From Rossellomorea sp. y25 (lineage in GTDB: Bacteria; Bacillota; Bacilli; Bacillales; Bacillaceae_B), in the NCBI RefSeq assembly GCF_038049935.1, contig NZ_CP145886.1:1682501-1746500 (forward strand): a stretch of DNA of 64,000 bases, given 5' to 3'. Positions within the stretch are counted from its first letter, which is position 1; each line of letters opens with the position of its first letter. The notes beneath the pieces were generated by a model. That model was not told the origin of the DNA, made no database searches, and saw only the letters and a program-made list of their open reading frames with translations. Position numbers and translations under genes: made by a program. Of this stretch, positions 52,442 through 61,870 are shown piece after piece.

Positions 52442-53517
52442 AAAAAGGGATCATTATGGAAATCAAACGTGATATCCTCGTTATGATGACGTCAGAAGGG
52501 GAATTTCTGACGGGAAGAAGACAGCCCAATCAACATTATACAATTGGAGAAGAAATTCCTTTCTTTCCTTTGCATCATGAGCCTGTTAAGATCAAACCAA
52601 CTTTTAAATGGAATTGGAAAGTATCGACTGCATTATTAACTGCTATAATCGTCATCCTCACCCTGTTTTCAAGTGCTTTCTTACAGAGTAACCAGGCATA
52701 TGCTTATGTGTCTGTCGATATCAACCCAAGTATGGAATTGACCCTGAATAAAAAACAACAGGTGATAAAGATTATCCCTTACAATCAAGATGCCAAAGTG
52801 CTTCTAAAAGAGTTGGGTGACTGGGAAGATATGGATGTAAGTGAAGTGACAAAGGAAATCTTCCTGTTATGTGAAGAAATGGGATATTTAAAAGAGAATC
52901 AAAATGTTCTCATCACCTCTTCATTTAGTGAGGATTCAAATGAGCAGCGTGAAGATGATTTGGTTGCTGAGATAAACAAGCTTGTTCTAGAATATAGCAC
53001 AGACCACAACATGAACATTACGGTGAAAGAAACATCGCAGGAAATGAGAGAAGAAGCATCTGATAAAGGAATGACTGCAGGGTCTTTATTACGTGAAAGT
53101 GAAAAAGCTGAAACACCGGAACCAGCAGGAAATCCTGAAGAAGAGAGTTATGACCAAGATGTTCTCAAAGAGGGAATGAAGAAAGAGGAGAATTCAAAGG
53201 TTGAGAATCAAAAGGTGGAATTACCATCTGAAGAGAAGAAGCAGAAACCTGTGAAATCTGAAAACCATCCAAAAAATGATAAACCTCTTCCAAATGAAAA
53301 TAAGCCTCAAGAAAAACCTGCACAATCTCAAGGCAAAGGCAATTCCTCTGACCATCACAATTGGAATGAGTCCAATGGGAAACACAATGGTTCTTCTAAT
53401 CAAGGTGATATAGATCAATCCAGAGGCAATGAAGACCGTGGAGATCGCGAAAAGGATAACCAAGAAAAGAAAAATGAACACCAAGATAGAAAACAGAATA
53501 AAAAAGATAATGACTAA
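52438..53517 (+). CDS. rsgI: Anti-sigma-I factor RsgI
   Basis: The 359-residue protein has a cytoplasmic RsgI N-domain (residues ~1-58) that binds SigI, one membrane span (about 62-84), and an extracellular domain beginning YVSVDINPSMEL, containing the Asn-Pro site (N96-P97) where RsgI proteins self-cleave. From about residue 205 the ectodomain is a disordered Lys/Glu/Asn/Gln tail. In B. subtilis this disordered region is needed to sense wall defects. It overlaps sigI by four bases. Confidence 0.94.
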   Translation: MKKGIIMEIKRDILVMMTSEGEFLTGRRQPNQHYTIGEEIPFFPLHHEPVKIKPTFKWNWKVSTALLTAIIVILTLFSSAFLQSNQAYAYVSVDINPSMELTLNKKQQVIKIIPYNQDAKVLLKELGDWEDMDVSEVTKEIFLLCEEMGYLKENQNVLITSSFSEDSNEQREDDLVAEINKLVLEYSTDHNMNITVKETSQEMREEASDKGMTAGSLLRESEKAETPEPAGNPEEESYDQDVLKEGMKKEENSKVENQKVELPSEEKKQKPVKSENHPKNDKPLPNENKPQEKPAQSQGKGNSSDHHNWNESNGKHNGSSNQGDIDQSRGNEDRGDREKDNQEKKNEHQDRKQNKKDND

Positions 53518-53520
53518 TAA

Positions 53521-53552
53521 ACAGCGGCCCATTTATGAAATGGGTCGTTCTC
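53521..53552 (+). terminator. Terminator of sigI-rsgI
   Basis: CGGCCCATT-TATG-AAATGGGTCG with T-rich tail. Confidence 0.75.
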
Positions 53553-53559
53553 ATTTATA

Positions 53560-53587
53560 AGGGGTAGCTGGTGGAAACCGGCTACCC
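53560..53587 (-). terminator. Terminator of sspD
   Basis: GGGGTAGC...GCTACCCC with inner GGTGGAAACC, downstream of sspD on the minus strand. Confidence 0.85.
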
Positions 53588-53597
53588 CATGCCATTA

Positions 53598-53798
53598 TTA
53601 TTTAGTTTGTTGTCCAGATAGTTGTGATTGAGCTTGTTTAACCAGACGTTTTGTAATTTCTCCTCCAACGGATCCGTTAGAGCGAGCTACTGTATCTGAT
53701 CCAAGTGTTACACCAAATTCTTGAGCAATTTCATATTTCACTTGATCAAGGTATTGTTCAACACCTGGAACTAGTAATTTATTGCTGCTTCTAGCCAT
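53598..53798 (-). CDS. sspD: Alpha/beta-type small acid-soluble spore protein
   Basis: The 66-residue SASP coats and protects spore DNA. It shows both family signatures: [10 protein letters not shown] (the GPR protease cleavage region) and [22 protein letters not shown] gives ATG 53798; the longer frame to 53876 runs through the leader. Its position between rsgI and ktrD corresponds to sspD in B. subtilis. Expression in the forespore under sigma-G is expected from the family. Confidence 0.95.
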   Translation of the reverse strand: MARSSNKLLVPGVEQYLDQVKYEIAQEFGVTLGSDTVARSNGSVGGEITKRLVKQAQSQLSGQQTK

Positions 53799-54062
53799 TG
53801 TTGTTTCCTCCTTATTAGTAGACTTGAAACAATGATGTTTCTGTAGTACTATTATTTGTCTTAATTCTTTGAACATGACTGGTAATATTTCGCCGAAATT
53901 GTATAGTTTGTATGGTGCAAAATGAGTAACTGTTTCTTGATGGTTAAGCCGCTGTCGTTATAGAAAGAATAAACATATAGGAAATTATCCATTTTTCCTT
54001 TCATTCTTCGTTCATATTCATTAAGATAGAAAAGGAAATAACCTTGAAAGGGAAATACATAT

Positions 54063-55415
54063 ATGTGGTATAAATTAAGATTAAATTTGAATAAATTAAC
54101 TCCTGCTCAAGTCATTGTAACCTTTTATCTAATTGCCGTTACTGTGGCAACGATTCTATTGAGCTTACCATTCGCCCATAAACCCGGCGCAGAGTGGAGT
54201 TTTATTGATGCTATTTTCACTTCCGTCAGTGCGGTGAGTGTGACGGGCTTGACGGTTGTAAGTACCGCCGATACGTTCAATACAACAGGGATTTTCTTAT
54301 TGGTATTTGTCTTACAATTCGGTGGAATTGGGATCATGACTCTTGGAACTTTTTTCTGGCTTTTGGTTGGTAAGAAAATAGGGCTGAAAGAACGTCGATT
54401 GATTATGACGGATCAAAATCAAACCAATCTATCCGGCCTTGTTCATCTATTAAAGCAAATATTATTGCTTATCATTGTTATTGAATTAGTGGGTGCGTTT
54501 ATTTTAGGGGTTTATTTCCTGAGTTACTATCAAAGCTTTCAGGAAGCATTCATCCACGGACTTTTTGCCTCAGTGAGTGCTACGACTAACGCTGGTTTTG
54601 ATATAACCGGTCAATCACTCATCCCTTTTAAAGATGACTATTTTGTCCAATTTATTACAATCATCTTACTCACATTAGGGGCAATTGGATTTCCAGTATT
54701 AATCGAGACAAAAGACTATTTAATGAACAAGAAGAGAAGCAAACATCATTTCTCATTATTCACTAAAATTACGACCATTACATTTGGTATATTATTAATT
54801 TTCGGTACGTTGGTTATATGGTTGTTTGAATATGATCGATTTTTTTCAGGTATGTCTTGGCATGAATCATTCTTTTACTCCCTATTTCAATCTTCATCGA
54901 CGAGGAGTGGCGGTCTTGCTACCATGAATGTAGCAGAGTTTTCAACTCCTACATTACTTGTTTTGAGTGCGTTAATGTTCATTGGGGCATCTCCAAGCTC
55001 AGTGGGTGGGGGAATTAGGACAACAACCTTTGCCCTGAATATTTTGTTCTTATTCCACTTCGCCAGAGGCAATAAAACGATTAAAATCTTTAGAAGAGAA
55101 GTACACGAACAGGACATCATTAAATCGCTGGTCGTTACGATGGTAGCCGTCCTTATATGTTTTGTATCAGTCGTTATTTTAACAATTACAGAAGATCACA
55201 GTCTTATTGAAATAATCTTCGAAGTTGCTTCTGCCTTTGGAACAACGGGTTTATCATTGGGGATCACCTCTGACCTTTCATCAATTGGAAAGTGTGTGAT
55301 TATAGCCCTCATGTTTATCGGTCGAGTCGGCATTCTATCCTTCCTGTTTATGATAGGAGGAAAAGAGAAAACAACTAAATATCATTATCCCAAGGAAAGA
55401 GTTATCATTGGATAG
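54063..55415 (+). CDS. ktrD: Potassium channel subunit KtrD (TrkH/KtrB family)
   Basis: The 450-residue protein has four M1-P-M2 repeats with pore motifs such as SAVSVTGLTV, SATTNAGFDITG, SSTRSGGLATM and FGTTGLSLGI (selectivity Gly residues retained). It forms the membrane part of a Ktr potassium uptake system with a KtrC-type regulator encoded elsewhere. The start ATG 54063 follows GAAAGGGAAA. Synteny with ykrM (ktrD) supports the D rather than B assignment; htpX, which lies next to it in B. subtilis, is missing. Confidence 0.93.
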   Translation: MWYKLRLNLNKLTPAQVIVTFYLIAVTVATILLSLPFAHKPGAEWSFIDAIFTSVSAVSVTGLTVVSTADTFNTTGIFLLVFVLQFGGIGIMTLGTFFWLLVGKKIGLKERRLIMTDQNQTNLSGLVHLLKQILLLIIVIELVGAFILGVYFLSYYQSFQEAFIHGLFASVSATTNAGFDITGQSLIPFKDDYFVQFITIILLTLGAIGFPVLIETKDYLMNKKRSKHHFSLFTKITTITFGILLIFGTLVIWLFEYDRFFSGMSWHESFFYSLFQSSSTRSGGLATMNVAEFSTPTLLVLSALMFIGASPSSVGGGIRTTTFALNILFLFHFARGNKTIKIFRREVHEQDIIKSLVVTMVAVLICFVSVVILTITEDHSLIEIIFEVASAFGTTGLSLGITSDLSSIGKCVIIALMFIGRVGILSFLFMIGGKEKTTKYHYPKERVIIG

Positions 55416-55447
55416 ATTAAAAAACGATGCCAAATCAGCATCGTTTT

Positions 55448-55972
55448 TTATTTGAGTACAGAATAGGGAACATCGAAATAAATCCAAAGGATGAGAATGA
55501 TGGGAAGGGATACTATCCATCCTTTAATTGGATTTTTATGATGGATGATGAGTACGGTGAACATCATGATATTAAATAGAATATCCCAGCCAAAATGCCA
55601 GCCATTATGATAGGTCATCATTCCAAAGATATGAGAAAGGCCTTCTGTCATTCCGTAAATTCCCGTCCACAACATAATCCAGGCGACTTTTCCACGGAAA
55701 GACGAAGGCAGTTTCCCGATAAAGATGGCAATGGTGGCGGTGTATTGAACAGCCATTTTACAAAGAGATATGATCGTATGATTCAGGTTGATGTGGTCTC
55801 CTAATACTGTAACCGTTTGAAATTTCCACATGGAATAGTCATACAAAAGGAATTGGGATAGTAAATCCCCGATAATAAAAAACAGTAAAGTTGGATAATA
55901 GCTGTAAAAATCTTTCCAATTTCCGAATTTCCATCCAAGTAGTGCATAACAAAGTAAGAAGACAAGTATCAT
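55448..55972 (-). CDS. CBO0543-family membrane protein
   Basis: The 174-residue protein has about five membrane spans, with WKFGNWKDFYSYYPTLLFF-like N-terminus, a TEGLSHIFGMMTYHNGW segment, and HHKNPIKGW near the end, features of the CBO0543 family common in Bacillus and Clostridium. The function is unknown. It converges on ktrD; a short hairpin (AAAAACGATGC...GCATCGTTTTT) lies between. Confidence 0.7.
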   Translation of the reverse strand: MILVFLLCYALLGWKFGNWKDFYSYYPTLLFFIIGDLLSQFLLYDYSMWKFQTVTVLGDHINLNHTIISLCKMAVQYTATIAIFIGKLPSSFRGKVAWIMLWTGIYGMTEGLSHIFGMMTYHNGWHFGWDILFNIMMFTVLIIHHKNPIKGWIVSLPIILILWIYFDVPYSVLK

Positions 55973-56127
55973 CGTATATCCTCATTTAGCATTTTTGCTT
56001 AGTTTTTGGTTAAATGCTTCATTTATTCAGACTTTTTCTTCTAGTATTGGAATACCTTACGCGGACTCTTTGGGAATGGAAAGAGAAACGAATGGAGAAA
56101 GTAAGGGTAACAAAGGAGATGAGTTAC

Positions 56128-56286
56128 ATGAAACGAAAAGCACAGTATAATGCTGCTGAAAAAAACAACCAAACGCCATTAAAGAATAAACAAGAGTCAG
56201 AATTCTCAGCTGAATTTTCTCAAGGAGAAGATACAGCTAAGGGGAAGAATAGAAACTCTTCTAAAGGGATGAAGGGTAGAAGCTGA
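56128..56286 (+). CDS. Small spore-type protein, 52 residues (gamma-SASP-like)
   Basis: A 52-residue Lys/Asn/Gln-rich peptide (MKRKAQYNAAEKNNQ, then SEFSAEFSQGE) recalls gamma-type SASPs in composition and in its EFSAEF segment. AAAGGAGATGAG is spaced for ATG 56128; the frame to 56014 is not supported. Its stop TGATG overlaps the next small gene. Positioned where B. subtilis has short ykz genes; family assignment is tentative. Confidence 0.6.
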   Translation: MKRKAQYNAAEKNNQTPLKNKQESEFSAEFSQGEDTAKGKNRNSSKGMKGRS

Positions 56287-56411
56287 TGAAGGACAAAAAA
56301 CAATCTTTTCGCGAAGAATTTGGTCAGGAATTTGGAGATGTTAATGCAGCCAAGATCCTGGAAGTAACTCAAAAACAGCCAAAAGCAAAAGAAAACAAGA
56401 AAAAATGTTAA
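56286..56411 (+). CDS. Very small charged protein, 41 residues, coupled
   Basis: A 41-residue peptide (MKDKKQSFREEFGQEFGD, ending ENKKKC) begins within the stop codon of the previous gene (TGATG). FGQEFGDVNAAKILE resembles the TEFASETN repeat of gamma SASPs. A terminator overlaps its end (56404-56432). Expression by coupling is inferred from the overlap. Confidence 0.55.
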   Translation: MKDKKQSFREEFGQEFGDVNAAKILEVTQKQPKAKENKKKC

Positions 56412-56432
56412 GCGATTCGCTTAACATTTTTT
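56404..56432 (+). terminator. Terminator of the small gene pair
   Basis: AATGTTAAGCG-ATT-CGCTTAACATT then TTTT. Confidence 0.9.
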
Positions 56433-56437
56433 CTTGT

Positions 56438-58168
56438 TTATGGGGAAACAGATTGTCGATCAATCTCAAATACGGTAGATTGACCGGTTGCTGGTTCAAA
56501 GTAAGCTAATACATACTGATCTAGTCCATCCTGGGATTGAATGGTTTCCAGGAGTGTATGCTTATACAATTCCTTTTCATTTAAGTTTAGGAGAGCGAAA
56601 GATTCTCCTGCGATAGATGGTTGTGCCAGCAAGGATTGATAAATAGCAGATCGATCTGCTTTCGTAAGTTCATGAGTCCACCAAGGTTTACGTGGTTTAT
56701 ACTTCTGATTCTCTAAATAATCCAGTTTCATTAGACCTTCAATCATCGAAATGTTATAGCTGGTCTCTGTAGATAAAAACTCTTGCAGCCTTTTAAACAA
56801 ATCTTCCAGTTGATGTCCGATTCTTGACCAACCACGGTTTTCCCAGTAGGAGCCGAATTGTTGGAAGAAATCAAAGGGAGTTTCAAAGCATTCTGTCACT
56901 AAATATTCAATCGTACGATCCATACGATGATCATTCCAATACTTTTCTAATACATCTTCAACCTGTTTAATTCTAACGATATCATCAAAGGTCAATACAT
57001 TGTTGCCTAGGATTTCATAAGGTGAATGGTCCATATACGTGTACTGATGATCGTTTGCACGAATTCTTAAGCCTGTACCACGAAGCATCTTCAGAAATCC
57101 TAATTGTAGCTCCTCTGGTCGCAATTCAAATACATCATTAAAAGTTTTACGGAAAGAGTTGTAATCCTCTTCAGGTAATCCTGCAATTAAATCCAGATGC
57201 TGATCAATCTTTCCTCCATCTTTCACCATCGTAACGGTTCTGGTCAGTTTCGTGTAATTTTGTTTTCTCATTACGAGATCATTCGTTTCATCATTCGTTG
57301 ATTGAATTCCGATTTCAAAGCGGAATAACCCTGCAGGGGCATTTTCGTTCAGAAATTCAATTACTTCCGGTCTCATAATGTCAGCGGTGATTTCAAATTG
57401 AAAGACAGTACCTGGTAAATGTTCGTCAATTAGAAATTGAAACATTTCCATGGCATAGCTTCGGCTAATGTTGAATGTACGATCAACAAATTTAATGGTT
57501 TTCGCACCATTTTTCATTAAGAAACGGATATCATCTTTTACCTTTTCTCTGTCAAAGTAGCGTACACCTACTTCAATCGAAGAAAGGCAGAACTGACAGC
57601 GGAAAGGACAACCTCTGCTTGTCTCAATATACGTAACCCTTTTACCCAATTGAGGCAGGTCTTCTTGAAAACGGAACGGTGAGGGTACTTCTCTTAAATC
57701 TATTTTATTCTGCTGAGGCTTGATGACCGGCTTACCATCTGCTAAGTAAGCCACTCCATGGACCTTTGAAAAGTCCCTATCCCCATTCAGTTCATCCAAT
57801 AACTGCTTAAAGGATTCTTCCCCTTCACCGATAACGATAAAGTCAACGTCTTGCAGCCGATCCAGCCAGTAGGGAACATCATATGTGACTTCTGGTCCTC
57901 CCAGGACGATGGTTACTTCGGGCAGGATTTTGCGAAGGATTTTGATCACTTTGATCGTCTCTTCGATATTCCAAATGTAACAGCTGAATCCAATGATATC
58001 AGGTTTTTTCGAGAATAAGTCAGTGGCGATGTTAAGGGTGGGATCCTTAATGGTGTATTCAGCCAATTCTATCTCATGTTCAGGCTCTGCAAATGCCTTC
58101 AGGCAACGAATGGCCAAATTGGTGTGAATATATTTTGCATTTAACGTACTTAAAACGACTTTCTTCAT
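56438..58168 (-). CDS. B12-binding-domain radical SAM protein (DUF4080)
   Basis: The 576-residue protein has an N-terminal cobalamin-binding-type Rossmann domain (IGFSCYIWNIEET, VLGGPEVTYD, VIGEGEESF), a radical SAM core with the 4Fe-4S motif CPFRCQFC near residue 190, and a C-terminal DUF4080 region. The family catalyses radical chemistry, usually methylation or ring modification, but the Bacillus member has no proven substrate. ATG 58168 follows AAAGGAGC. It is convergent with the small gene pair. Confidence 0.9.
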   Translation of the reverse strand: MKKVVLSTLNAKYIHTNLAIRCLKAFAEPEHEIELAEYTIKDPTLNIATDLFSKKPDIIGFSCYIWNIEETIKVIKILRKILPEVTIVLGGPEVTYDVPYWLDRLQDVDFIVIGEGEESFKQLLDELNGDRDFSKVHGVAYLADGKPVIKPQQNKIDLREVPSPFRFQEDLPQLGKRVTYIETSRGCPFRCQFCLSSIEVGVRYFDREKVKDDIRFLMKNGAKTIKFVDRTFNISRSYAMEMFQFLIDEHLPGTVFQFEITADIMRPEVIEFLNENAPAGLFRFEIGIQSTNDETNDLVMRKQNYTKLTRTVTMVKDGGKIDQHLDLIAGLPEEDYNSFRKTFNDVFELRPEELQLGFLKMLRGTGLRIRANDHQYTYMDHSPYEILGNNVLTFDDIVRIKQVEDVLEKYWNDHRMDRTIEYLVTECFETPFDFFQQFGSYWENRGWSRIGHQLEDLFKRLQEFLSTETSYNISMIEGLMKLDYLENQKYKPRKPWWTHELTKADRSAIYQSLLAQPSIAGESFALLNLNEKELYKHTLLETIQSQDGLDQYVLAYFEPATGQSTVFEIDRQSVSP

Positions 58169-58455
58169 AAATAAGCTCCTTTTATACTAAGCTCACTTGA
58201 TGGACCATGTGAACCCTTGTAAACCATATTTTCCAACATATACGTGTTGTTCGTACATCTAATCCAAACCGTACTGATTATCATTTTATCTAAGGAAGAG
58301 AGAAAGCTCAATGTTTGTCTAGAATGTATTTAAATTTATTGTAAGTATTAGAAGGAATTTAAGGAAAAGTTACGAATAGTATAATAAAATAAATAGTTTT
58401 TTGAAAAATGTGTAGAAGATGATCAATATATACCTTAAGAGAATAGATACTCATG

Positions 58456-58499
58456 AAAAGGGACTGACCCGTGTCTGATATTGGGTCAGCCCTTTCTAG
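58456..58499 (-). terminator. Terminator of the acyltransferase gene
   Basis: AGAAAGGGCTGACCC and its complement enclose ~13 bases, with TTTT on the minus strand. The remaining 58169-58455 gap is A+T-rich with nothing I can assign except the radical SAM promoter region. Confidence 0.85.
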
Positions 58500-58505
58500 T
58501 GAGGT

Positions 58506-59531
58506 TTATCTTGTTTTCATTTCTCTTTTTGAAAGAAGTTTCTGGAGTTTGGTTGATTTAAACTCCACTATCGGTTGCGTTATGCTTGTGAAAAACTTTG
58601 TCGAGAAAATCATTGTCAGAACCAATGATACACCGAGCAAGATTAATAAACTCGTAGTGGGATCAATTGTATCCTTCAGCTGGCTTTCGCGGAATAAGCG
58701 GATAAGAAAGCCGTGCAGCAAGTATACATATAGCGTATTTTTGCCCCATTTTGTGAAAAACCTTCTCTTAGTAGGGACAAAGGTAAAGAAGCTAAAGATC
58801 ATCACAACGTTCAGCAAGTAAACAAACGCCCTGACAGCTAAACTAATGGCGTTGTTCCCTTCGAAGTCTCCATAAGGCTTAGAGCCAAGTAACCATTTAT
58901 CGGAGAATTCAGGGATGAAATACATTCCCAAAAATACGAGAATAAATAATGTACCTGCCACTATACGTGCTTTACTCGTTTTAAAATATTCGAAGTGCTC
59001 CTTCTCCAAATAATAGCCCATCAGGAAAATCGGAAAGAAAACAAATGTTCTGGACAGGCTAAGATAGTTTGAAATCACATCAGCAAAACCTACAAGCAGC
59101 CCAATGGAAAAAGCGATTGTCAATCCAATGCCGGGCTTGAACTTAAACCACTTGATGAAAACATACAATAGTGCGTTCCAACAGAATAAACTGATGAGGA
59201 ACCATAATGACCAGTGTGGATTAAGGGGATCGACTTCAAATGTTGATTTTTGATAAAGAAAATAATAATACACCGTGTAGATCAATTGAAACACAATGTA
59301 AGGAAGAATTAATTTTTTGGCCAGTTTTTGAATATATCCCTTTTTATAAAATCCTTTTGCGAAAAACCCTGCCACTAGAATAAAGGCTGGCATGTGGAAG
59401 GTGTAAATCGTTTTGTACAGAGAAAGGATAAATGGATCGCTTTCTATATAGGACCGGATCAAATGTCCAAATACAACCAGGAAGATCAAAATGAATTTGG
59501 CATTGTCGAAGTAATAGTCACGCTGTTTCAT
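58506..59531 (-). CDS. ykrP: Acyltransferase-3-family membrane protein (YkrP-like)
   Basis: The 341-residue protein has about ten membrane spans and acyltransferase-3 motifs: FDNAKFILIFLVVFGHL with the catalytic His, TFHMPAFILVAGFFAKG, and the C-terminal YVYLLHGFLIR. Such proteins O-acetylate exopolysaccharide, peptidoglycan or lipids. It lies directly upstream of and divergent from the kinE-like kinase, as ykrP does in B. subtilis. The acceptor is unknown. Confidence 0.85.
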   Translation of the reverse strand: MKQRDYYFDNAKFILIFLVVFGHLIRSYIESDPFILSLYKTIYTFHMPAFILVAGFFAKGFYKKGYIQKLAKKLILPYIVFQLIYTVYYYFLYQKSTFEVDPLNPHWSLWFLISLFCWNALLYVFIKWFKFKPGIGLTIAFSIGLLVGFADVISNYLSLSRTFVFFPIFLMGYYLEKEHFEYFKTSKARIVAGTLFILVFLGMYFIPEFSDKWLLGSKPYGDFEGNNAISLAVRAFVYLLNVVMIFSFFTFVPTKRRFFTKWGKNTLYVYLLHGFLIRLFRESQLKDTIDPTTSLLILLGVSLVLTMIFSTKFFTSITQPIVEFKSTKLQKLLSKREMKTR

Positions 59532-59702
59532 ATCTTCACCATCTCTTAGAATAGATTTATCCTAATTCATTCTTACCCTAGGATACAATGAGTAAAACAT
59601 GAATTTCACTGTTAATTATCACCAAAAGTATGGTGAGCTATGCGAACTCTATAATGATTTGAGCCAATAGTCGTCTTTTTAAAATAGTAGGGGGATGAGG
59701 AA

Positions 59703-61856
59703 ATGACTAATAGTAGTAAATTGCAGAAAGAGTTGAATAAGGAAGAATGTCATCCCGTCGATAGGGAAATTTGCTTAGCATCACCCATGCCGATGTTCGT
59801 GATCAATAAAGAGTTGAAAATTGTCTTTGCCAATGGAGAAGCATGTGAAACGCTCGAGACAACTTGTGAATCGATTGTAGGGAAGCTGTTCAGCGGCTTT
59901 TTCTCTTCTGTTCCTGCACCGATTGTAGCTCATTACAAGGAAGTGATGGAAACAGGGAAAACCCTTGAAGATGAAACCTTAATGAATATTACCGATAAGA
60001 AAATCATTCATATTGAGCTCTTGCTCAAAAAATCGACCATTTCTCCTAATGCTTATCTCTACTTCAAGGATGTAACAGAACTAAAGGAAAAAGAGCGAAA
60101 AGATCATATGAATGTTCATTTGTTATCGAATATTTTCCAGAATGCATCAGAAGGAATCGTTCTCTTTGATATTGAAGGAAATATCAATGACGTGAATCAG
60201 GCGTTCAGTTCACAAGTGGGATTGGACAAGGAAGAAATCACAAACAGGAACATAAGCTCCTTTATCCCTAAAAATGCCCATTATAAGATTGAAAAGATAA
60301 AAGAGCTAATTTCTCAAAATAAAAAAGCACGTGGAGAAATTCCGATAAAAAAAGCACACAGCATTTCGATTGTGGAATTTACGACAAGTCCCTTTGTGCA
60401 TCATAAACTTCATATGGCCATCCTTAGAGATGTAACCGAGAAGAGACAGATGGAGATTCAATTAAAGCGAAACGAAGAGTTATTTAAAGGTTTATTTGAA
60501 GAAGCGATTGATGCCATTGTGCTATGGGATCAGGATGGTAGGGTATTAAAAGCCAATTCTTCTGCCATGAAGATCTTTGAATGCTCACTTTCAGAACTTC
60601 TTTCGAAGAGAATCAGGGACTTTGTTTACCCTTTAGAAAGCCAAAAGTTTGATTTAGTCATGGAACAGTTAAACAGGAGCGGTGCTGTAAGGGATGAAGT
60701 ATTGTTTCTCATGCCTAACAATCAGTTGAAGCATTTGGAATTCACTTCAAAGCTTCATTCCGTTGATGGCTATAACATGACGATCTTTCGGAATGTTAGT
60801 GAAAGATATCAAATGGAGAAGGAATTACGAGAGAGTGAGGAGAGGTTCCGGAAGATTTTCGAAGGGTCACTGGATGGTCTGCTCCTTACCAATCACAATT
60901 ATGTTGTTGTAGATGCAAATCCTGAAGTGAGTAAAATCATTACACTCGAGAAAGATCACTTAATCGGTAGAGATGTACGCGAGATATTGAATATTGAACC
61001 TGGTGACGAGTCATATGATGAGTACTTAAAACAATTAAAAGAAGACGGACAGGCAACGTTTTTAAAAACGTTAACTTCCCACAGAGATAAGGTTCAATAC
61101 GTTGAGTTGTCATCCAAGTATAATTTGCTCTCTAATTTAAATCTAACGATCATTCGTGACATTACCGAACAAATTGAAATGCAGGAGCAGTTAAGGAAAT
61201 CAGATACATTGAGTGTAGTTGGGGAGCTGGCTGCAGGGATTGCCCATGAAATCAGGAATCCGATGACCGCCCTTAAAGGCTTTATTCAACTGCTGGAAAA
61301 TAGTGTAGGTAAAGATCATGAAATGTACTTTAATGTAATAACCTCTGAATTTCAGAGAATTGAATCGATCATTACTGAGTTTTTAGTATTAGCAAAGCCG
61401 CAGGCCATTCAATATCAAGAAACGAATTTAATAAGGATCATGAAAGATACGGTTGAACTATTAAGTGCTCAGGCAGTTATGCACAATGTGCAGTACGAGG
61501 AGAATTACCAAAAGAATCTCTCTACCATCATTGCAGAACCAAATCAGTTAAAGCAGGTATTCATTAATGTGATCAAGAATGCGATTGAAGTAATGACGGA
61601 CGGTGGGGTTATTTCCATCGAGATTCAAGAGACAGAGGATGAAATGATTCATATTAGAATAAAAGACCAGGGAGGCGGGATTTCAAAGGATAAAATTAAA
61701 AAGCTTGGCGAACCGTTCTATACTACGAAGGAACGGGGGACTGGACTTGGCCTAATGGTAAGCTTTAAAATTATTAAAGAGCATAAAGGAAGCGTTCGGG
61801 TTGAGAGTATCGTCGGAGAAGGAACCATCTTCCACATTTATCTACCTAAATCTTAA
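59703..61856 (+). CDS. kinE: Multi-PAS sensor histidine kinase, KinE-like
   Basis: The 717-residue kinase has four PAS domains in tandem (starting about residues 27, 145, 260, 378; RFRKIFEGSLDGLLLTN is the last) and no membrane span, then a HisKA helix with the phospho-acceptor His in GIAHEIRNPMTALKG and an HATPase domain (QVFINVIKNAIEVM; GTGLGLMVSF). It matches the KinA-E family that feeds phosphate to Spo0F. The kinE name rests on order between ykrP and ogt. Confidence 0.88.
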   Translation: MTNSSKLQKELNKEECHPVDREICLASPMPMFVINKELKIVFANGEACETLETTCESIVGKLFSGFFSSVPAPIVAHYKEVMETGKTLEDETLMNITDKKIIHIELLLKKSTISPNAYLYFKDVTELKEKERKDHMNVHLLSNIFQNASEGIVLFDIEGNINDVNQAFSSQVGLDKEEITNRNISSFIPKNAHYKIEKIKELISQNKKARGEIPIKKAHSISIVEFTTSPFVHHKLHMAILRDVTEKRQMEIQLKRNEELFKGLFEEAIDAIVLWDQDGRVLKANSSAMKIFECSLSELLSKRIRDFVYPLESQKFDLVMEQLNRSGAVRDEVLFLMPNNQLKHLEFTSKLHSVDGYNMTIFRNVSERYQMEKELRESEERFRKIFEGSLDGLLLTNHNYVVVDANPEVSKIITLEKDHLIGRDVREILNIEPGDESYDEYLKQLKEDGQATFLKTLTSHRDKVQYVELSSKYNLLSNLNLTIIRDITEQIEMQEQLRKSDTLSVVGELAAGIAHEIRNPMTALKGFIQLLENSVGKDHEMYFNVITSEFQRIESIITEFLVLAKPQAIQYQETNLIRIMKDTVELLSAQAVMHNVQYEENYQKNLSTIIAEPNQLKQVFINVIKNAIEVMTDGGVISIEIQETEDEMIHIRIKDQGGGISKDKIKKLGEPFYTTKERGTGLGLMVSFKIIKEHKGSVRVESIVGEGTIFHIYLPKS

Positions 61857-61870
61857 AGGAGTCCAGTATA

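Noticed and set aside
53221..53532. Hydrophobic minus-strand ORF opposite rsgI
   Set aside because: Same artefact of complementing a Lys/Glu/Asn-rich tail.
58471..58821. Plus-strand ORF of 116 codons opposite the acyltransferase gene
   Set aside because: It is antisense to a gene with clear family motifs and starts inside the terminator.
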